12,853 bases of DNA from Glomus cerebriforme (taxonomy: Eukaryota; Glomeromycota; Glomeromycetes; Glomerales; Glomeraceae): NCBI GenBank assembly GCA_003550305.1, contig QKYT01000870.1, positions 19,037-31,889 of the forward strand, read 5' to 3'. The first letter of the stretch is position 1. Every line of letters begins with the position of its first letter. The notes under the pieces are model-generated. The model did not search any database, was not told where the DNA came from, and saw only the letters and a list, made by a program, of their open reading frames with translations. This document shows, one piece after another, positions 8,523-12,853 of the stretch. The position numbers were made by a program, and so were the translations under genes.

Positions 8523-8880
8523 GATAAGATTGGAGTAATTGCAATATGACAGATGGACTAATATTAATATCAATAATTTGAACAAAAGATATTAGTGATG
8601 AAAGAGAATGTAATCAAAAATATAATAGAATCTGAGAAGAGAAAGATTAAAATTAACTGCTTTGTTTCTGATTCTGCCTACTGCTTGGTATGTATTATTA
8701 AAAAGTAATATTATATTTATTTTTTGATGTCCTAATAAGGTCTTGTATGGCTTATCAAATGATTTTTTGGTAGGAGAAATTGTTACAGAATCATATATCA
8801 ACTAAGACCGTTGATTATTTTCATTGTACTTCTGTGGAACATGATGGAATAATTATTATTTCTGCCAACTATTCTACAAA
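8523..8880 (+). pseudogene. hAT-family transposase fragment
   Basis: Several hAT transposase landmarks appear in order with frame changes between them. MTDG then TNININNL at 8546-8580 equals the DGWTN core with the Trp codon disrupted. ISDERE at about 8592-8609 equals the ISxER segment. KINCFVSDSAYC at 8650-8685 equals the TDSA/SDSA motif. CMAYQM at 8743-8760 equals CFAHQMN. FLVGEIVTES at about 8765-8794 equals LVVGEIFKES, and KTVDYFH at 8804-8824 equals the following helix. Within it, GTATGT at 8688 and TAAG ending at 8739 delimit a possible 52-base intron whose removal keeps SDSA and VGEI in one frame. The N-terminal zinc finger and the C-terminal dimerisation region are absent. No terminal inverted repeats or target duplications were found. 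The opposite-strand frame at 8592-8801 is its shadow. Confidence 0.75.
8688..8739 (+). other. Possible relict intron in the hAT fragment
   Basis: The donor GTATGT fits the fungal consensus and the acceptor is TAAG; the interior is T-rich and 52 bases long. Joining the flanks gives SDSAYCLVLYGLSNDFLVGE in one frame. The same gap could instead be an internal deletion that merely looks like an intron. Confidence 0.35.
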
Positions 8881-9049
8881 AAAAAAAAAAAATTTTGTTA
8901 AACACTCTTTTCACAACCGACTGAACCATTTTACCCGCAAAATTCTAATTTAATGGTGGTTTACAGTAATTTAACTATCGATAAGAAAATTGAATCGATC
9001 ATTATTAATTTGAATAGTGATTCAATCCAAAAATGGTCAAAAACAAAGG

Positions 9050-9270
9050 GTAATTTCCTACTTAGTTCATTTATTGAGTCAAAAACTTTCCATATCTTGA
9101 ATCAAATTTGATCTTCATTCTTAATTGAATTAAACCTATCCACGAAATTTACACATGAATGTCTTGATTTTTCCTGAGTTCTGACATCATTATCAATGAT
9201 CCAAATTTTAGAGTTATCTGTATATAGGCTGGAATTCATCTTGTTAGCCTATATTAGACAGACTATGTGA
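9050..9270 (+). pseudogene. Possible leucine-rich / F-box-LRR-type remnant
   Basis: One plus frame, broken by three stops over about 70 codons, reads LLSSFIESKTFHILNQI, SSFLIELNLSTKFTHECLDF, VLTSLSMIQILELSVYRLEF then ILLAYIRQTM. The spacing of Leu (LIELNLS, IQILELS) resembles leucine-rich repeats of the F-box-like families common in these fungi. This is a pattern impression only: no F-box and no repeat series can be shown. AT-rich DNA readily yields Leu/Ile/Ser-rich frames. Confidence 0.25.
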
Positions 9271-9315
9271 TTGGAATAAATGCAAAAAGTTGTCATGGTT
9301 ATTAGAATATTTTAA

Positions 9316-9459
9316 TTCAGGGAAATAAAAGGTTACAAATATATTTGCAATGGTTTTAAAGATAATTGGAATACTTTGGATAAGATAGAAAACTGGATGA
9401 ATTATAATATTGTAATTGATCTGGTTGTTGCATTAGAATCATTTAAAATATGTCATTAA
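9316..9459 (+). pseudogene. Unrecognised open frame fragment
   Basis: Forty-seven codons are open between a TAA at 9313 and a TAA at 9457. They begin FREIKGYKYICNGFKDN and continue WNTLDKIENWMNYNIVIDL, then VVALESFKICH. Three Trp/Tyr-rich segments make it look like former protein. No domain was recognised, and there is no initiator in frame. It may belong with the neighbouring remnants on the same strand. Confidence 0.3.
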
Positions 9460-9662
9460 TTAAGATGAATTGATTAATTTGTTTTTACTTTTATTGAAGC
9501 ATTTAATTTATCAACTAATAAAATGAACACTCGATTTATTAAATTAAATTTATATAAATAAGCTCGAGTATAATAATTAGATAATGGTATTTATATAATG
9601 TGATAATTAAAAAGACTGCTATGTTTTGTAGTCTATTAATATTATTTCTAATTTGAATATAA

Positions 9663-9835
9663 GTTAATCAATACATTATAAAAGATGACTCCACTATTAT
9701 TAAAAATGCTGTAGAGATTCTATACAGGCATCCACTATGAAAAATTATTGGATAAATTTTGCCAAAGCTTCAATTGCTGATGATAAAGTTCCTGATGTGC
9801 TCAGGAATACCCTGCATTCTTTTAATTTCATTTGA
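9663..9835 (+). pseudogene. Unrecognised coding remnant with one frameshift
   Basis: The first frame, 9663-9740, reads VNQYIIKDDSTIIKNAVEIL then YRHPL and TGA. The second, in another frame, begins at an ATG overlapping that stop (9737) and reads MKNYWINFAKASIADDKVP then DVLRNTLHSFNFI, with a stop at 9833. The two join naturally at HPL-MKNYW, so one coding sequence with a single base slip is likely. The combined 57 residues look protein-like (amphipathic helices, Asp pairs), but I do not recognise the family. Confidence 0.4.
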
Positions 9836-10326
9836 TTTAATCTGCCCATTATCTATATAAATAAACAATTTCTTTAAATAATTAAATTTATTAATCAATT
9901 TAAAAGTACGCAACATGAATATAAAAGCTTATTTCAAAAATACAAATAAAAAATTTGCTTCTTAAATTCTTTATTTTTATTTTTTTTTTGAAAATTGTTC
10001 ACCATTATGTAATTCCTTTGATTTAAAATACTTTCATTAAGCTATTTTCATTAAGGGCTGTACTAATTCATCTAGAAGCCTAAAATTATTCATCATCATT
10101 TACTAAAGTAACTATTAATTTTCTTACATAATGTGGAAGTTAATAATTTTGATCTGATGAATAATCCCAGTTTTAAAAATTTGAGAGGAATAATGGTAAT
10201 CATTTTTATGTTAATTGATTCTATTAATAATTTTCTTAAAATGAAAGGATAAAATGATTAAAAACTTCTTTAATGTTGGCAGATAAATTTATGTCAAAAC
10301 TATATTAGGCAATACAAAGTAATAAA
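9836..10326. other. AT-rich stretch without a clear gene
   Basis: No supported frame. Poly(T) and A/T runs dominate (for example around 9971-9989). Confidence 0.45.
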
Positions 10327-10522
10327 ATTGGTTCTCATAACCGGCTGGGTCAATCTGTGTTAAATTTTTTAAAAAAATTTTATATATTATTACTATACTG
10401 GGTACAATTTTTTAAAAACTACAAAAAAATTTCATATGAATTTTACATATAAAATTTTTGAAAAAAAATTAAAAGCCGGATTGCTGGGTCATTTTTGAAA
10501 TTTTTATATTATGAGAACCAAT
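10327..10522. mobile_element. 196 bp terminal-inverted-repeat element (MITE-like)
   Basis: The ends ATTGGTTCTCATAA (10327-10340) and TTATGAGAACCAAT (10509-10522) are perfect 14-base inverted repeats. Inside, CTGGGTCA occurs at 10345-10352 and 10484-10491, each after a nearby CCGG, with a third related CTGGGTA at 10398-10404. These direct repeats and the G-containing motifs stand out from the surrounding A/T. There is no ORF, so it would be a non-autonomous DNA transposon. The flanking bases (AATAAA and AGATTA) show no convincing target duplication, and the exact boundary of the inverted repeat could be GGTTCTCATAA. Confidence 0.75.
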
Positions 10523-11139
10523 AGATTAAGTTTGTATGACTTATTAATAATTTGTTAATATAATTTGTAAAACTGCAAAACTACTAAAATAGCTGATATT
10601 TCAAATAAAAATATGCACAATTTTACTTTTAAATTGTAATAATTCATCTATAAAAGTATAAAGATAAGTAAGATTAAAATAATTGATAGTAAATTGCATT
10701 TGATTTTTGATTTCTCACCAAAATGACAGATATCAATCTTTATCTTCTGACATTTTTCCTGATCATTACAGTAGATTTACTTAAATGATGCATATAAAAT
10801 TTAAAGCATGATAAATGAATAAATGATAAATAAAACAATTAATAAATGTGTGAAATATATCACTTACCATGAAAATATATTATCTAAGTAAAATGGTAAA
10901 CAGTACCATTGCTTTTGTAGACATTATTTCCTTGCAATGGGTACCACATAAGAAATTTTATGTAACTATGGTGATAAATTTGGAAAAAAATTATGAGAAA
11001 AATATACAAGATAAAATATTACTATACTGATGCGTAATGATGCAATGTTATGATATACTGAGACTTTACATCTAAAAATGACTCATTAATATTTGTTTTA
11101 TTTGTTTTGTTTTGTCTCCAAGCACCACAACTTTCAAAA
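10523..11139. other. AT-rich stretch with a small hairpin cluster
   Basis: No coding frame is supported. Around 10892-10950, ATGGTA pairs with TACCAT across a short loop, and GTACCATTGC also pairs with GCAATGGGTAC with one bulge, so two alternative hairpins share one arm. The function is unknown. Confidence 0.4.
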
Positions 11140-11307
11140 GTAAATACTTTACCAAGGAACAGGAATATACCTTTGAAATGTTAAGCTCTTTCNACTACTT
11201 TACCTGCTATATTCCCTAAGTTATTTCTTAAGGAGAGAACCTGAAGAAATATGTGCACTTCAAGGAAATCGAAGACAGAGGTAATAGATCAAGGGCAAAT
11301 GTGTAAC

Positions 11308-11517
11308 TCAAATTCCAAATGAGAGGATATACATAAAACAAAAAAACTTCATCCTTGAGTCTAAAAAAACAAAATATTTTTTGATTTTTTGATCAATGTG
11401 GCCAATAACTGTCAAGTTTTGCCCGTCCTGATAGCTATCCCATTCTCCTATTGAAAAAGCCACAAGACGGGGACCTCTATACTGCCCATAATTAAGACAA
11501 GGAGTGTATTTGCTCAT
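11308..11517 (-). CDS. Hypothetical short ORF in less AT-rich DNA
   Basis: From an ATG at 11517 the frame is open for 69 codons to a TGA at 11308. It begins MSKYTPCLNYGQYRGPRLVA, continues FSIGEWDSYQDGQNLTVIG and HIDQKIKKYFVFLDSRMKFF, and ends in a hydrophobic stretch. The first 55 residues have balanced composition and less AT-rich codons than anything else in the window, which argues for real coding or recent transfer. The last part follows a T-rich slip site. In an adjacent frame FYVYPLIWNLSYTFALDLL stays open for some 36 codons, suggesting a frameshift or an intron and a longer original. No family was recognised. An upstream out-of-frame ATG (MADHEQIHSLS) overlaps the start, and TATATAAG lies only about 16 bases before the ATG, too close for normal use. 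It could be a fragment of a mobile element. Confidence 0.35.
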   Translation of the reverse strand: MSKYTPCLNYGQYRGPRLVAFSIGEWDSYQDGQNLTVIGHIDQKIKKYFVFLDSRMKFFCFMYILSFGI

Positions 11518-11532
11518 GATCAGCCATTATAT

Positions 11533-11540
11533 CTTATATA
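11533..11540 (-). promoter_or_regulatory. TATA-like box
   Basis: TATATAAG on the minus strand lies upstream of the short ORF ending at 11308. The distance to its ATG is too small for a standard leader, so it may be fortuitous or may serve a different transcript. Confidence 0.25.
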
Positions 11541-11724
11541 GACCTGTTCCTTAGTTGTGTATATATGTTTTTGAAAGTAATGCAAGCTTGGAATTTTATT
11601 CTATGAAGGTTTTATCAGCACNGAACTATTATTGAAGTAAAGTGCAAGAGCAACCTTCAATATCTAAACTACAAGAAGAAAGAAAATTTACAGGTACTGA
11701 ATGCTCTTTTATGTATTTTTACAT

Positions 11725-11880
11725 GTGAGCTTCAAATATACTAATACGTAAGCTTCAAATATTAATGTAAGCTTCAAATATCTCACGTAGCTTTAAATAT
11801 ACTCATGTAAGCTTCAAATATTCTTACATACTTCAAATATACTCACGCAGCTTTAAATATACTCATGTAAGCTTATATTT
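11725..11880. repeat. ~20 bp minisatellite, about 8 copies, with 60 bp higher-order period
   Basis: Units start at about 11725, 11748, 11767, 11787, 11807, 11828, 11847 and 11867. The consensus is close to GTAAGCTTCAAATATACTCAC. Some units read GTAGCTTTAAATATACTCAT instead. The units at 11787 and 11847 are nearly identical to each other and are each followed by GTAAGCTT, so blocks of three units (60 bp) have been copied. Most units carry AGCTT, and four carry the palindrome AAGCTT. No ORF runs through it. Confidence 0.85.
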
Positions 11881-12340
11881 TCTAGGAAAGGGCAGTATAT
11901 TATTTATTTTATATTACTGTAACTGAGTCTTAATTATATTAACTATTCTCCATATTTTAGGTGAAGTTTATAAAATGAAAAATGTAAAAGAAATGGAAAA
12001 ACAATGTTTCTTCACATTGTATAACTAATGTAATCTGCAAAATATATTGGCTAACCTTTTTAAAATAGATTTTTTTTTTATTATTTAAGAAAAAAATACT
12101 TCTATTTTTAATTACACTTTTGTCTATATCACAATTACACCAGCAATCTTTAGCTCATATAATGAAAACAACAAGATCAGAAAGACCTTATGACAAGGTT
12201 TGTAAAATTTACTGTAGTTTTATATATTGAGATCAGTGTAAATTACTTCATTAGTTATTATAATTTAGTTTATTATCCATGATTTGTTTTTAAAAATATA
12301 AGATCCAAACATATGAAATGATAAGAATGTTATGCTAAAA
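11881..12340. other. AT-rich stretch without a clear gene
   Basis: The only coding-like piece is ATGAAAACAACAAGATCAGA at 12161, reading MKTTRSERPYDK before GTTTGT, a possible donor. This could be a tiny first exon but has no further support. Confidence 0.4.
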
Positions 12341-12655
12341 GTATCCATTTTCCTGTTTATCTAAATAAAATAAAATAAAAAGCTTAAGAAAGAAATCTAA
12401 TAACAAGGAAATTACCCATCTCCTTGTTTTAACTAAAAAAAGAAATCTAATACAAGGGAATCACCCATCTCCTGTTTTTAACTAAAAAGAAAAAAAGAAA
12501 TCCAATACAAGGAATCACCCATCTCCTGTTTTTAACTAAAAAAAAGAGAAGTCTAATATAAGGAAATCACCCATCCCCTGTTTTTAATTAAAAAATGGGA
12601 AGTCTAATACAAAGGAGTCGCCCATTCCTTGTTTATCTAAGCAAAATAAATTAAG
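12341..12655. repeat. ~50-55 bp tandem repeat array, five full copies plus a partial
   Basis: Copies begin with AGAAATCTAAT or a close variant at 12391, 12441, 12496, 12547 and 12598. Each continues with ACAAGGAAATCACCCATCTC, CTGTTTTTAACT and an A-rich spacer whose length changes the period. A partial copy precedes them (TTTTCCTGTTTATCTAAATA, 12348-12367). In copy 1, AACAAGG and CCTTGTT are perfect inverted arms around the ACCCAT core, and in the other copies the arms are weaker. The array is non-coding. Confidence 0.85.
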
Positions 12656-12736
12656 GAAAAAAAGAAAAAAATCATGAAGGAATTAAAAAAAAAATAAAGC
12701 GAAAAATATGTTAAAGGAAGGACAATCATATCTGTA

Positions 12737-12791
12737 TGAGGAGTTTGTAATGTGACCATTCTGTTATAATGNCCTCATTGCAAACTCCTCA
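12737..12791. repeat. Strong inverted repeat / hairpin
   Basis: TGAGGAGTTTGTAATG (12737-12752) and CATTGCAAACTCCTCA (12776-12791) pair at 15 of 16 positions, and the exception is a G-T wobble in RNA. The loop is 23 bases and holds an ambiguous base at 12772. It could be a small transposon with short inverted ends, a structured RNA or a 3' processing signal; the sequence does not decide. Confidence 0.7.
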
Positions 12792-12853
12792 CATCTATAA
12801 TAATAATAAAAAAAATGTTAGCTTTAAATATATGAAACAATAAATTCATTACT

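Noticed and set aside
8334..8549. 71-codon plus-strand ORF as an independent gene
   Set aside because: It starts at TTG, contains poly-Phe from T runs, and its beginning is explained as the tail of the kinase fragment.
8592..8801. 69-codon minus-strand ORF
   Set aside because: Antisense shadow of the hAT transposase fragment, which carries named motifs on the plus strand.
1..12853. tRNA or rRNA genes
   Set aside because: No B-box-like GGTTCRANTCC with a matching cloverleaf and no rRNA core was found on either strand by eye.

Overview
The window looks like nuclear DNA of a gene-poor, repeat-rich, very AT-rich eukaryote, most likely an arbuscular mycorrhizal fungus (Glomeromycotina, Rhizophagus-like). 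The AT bias is obvious by eye but was not counted. The assignment is an inference. It rests on an intact Sel1-repeat protein with the Asn-rich leader and the ELNEGKEKNIRRQH / NNHKINLQEIYGWLL segment that I associate with the expanded Rhizophagus Sel1 and kinase-Sel1 families. Decayed copies of a family-type protein kinase, an HSP70-like ATPase and a hAT transposase agree with it. There is nothing bacterial here: no ribosome binding sites, no operons and no dense coding.

Layout. Positions 1-125 (-) hold an unrecognised open frame running off the left edge. Positions 856-1683 (-) hold a dead protein kinase gene, recognisable from its start codon to about subdomain X. Positions 2100-2735 (-) hold a second, unidentified decayed coding region, and just upstream of it lie two about 88 bp direct repeats (2798-3006) that share a hairpin. 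Positions 3430-3605 form a small terminal-inverted-repeat element. Positions 3954-4110 (-) hold a short Asp/Glu-rich remnant. From there to 5646 is featureless AT-rich DNA.

The only gene that looks functional is the Sel1 gene at 5647-6687 (-). Right of it, on the + strand, is a run of decayed coding fragments: HSP70-like (7288 to about 7990), protein kinase (8158-8400), hAT transposase (8523-8880), a possible leucine-rich fragment (9050-9270), and unidentified frames (9316-9459 and 9663-9835).

The right end is mostly repeats: a 196 bp inverted-repeat element (10327-10522), a short hypothetical ORF in less AT-rich DNA (11308-11517, -), an about 20 bp minisatellite with 60 bp higher-order structure (11725-11880), an about 50 bp tandem array (12391-12650), and a strong hairpin (12737-12791). 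I see no operon-like cooperation. The likely story is one live signalling or scaffold-type gene surviving in a graveyard of expanded gene families and transposon debris. Six ambiguous bases (2862, 5844, 5850, 11193, 11622, 12772) limit some readings. Family calls are from motif memory only; no searches were run.
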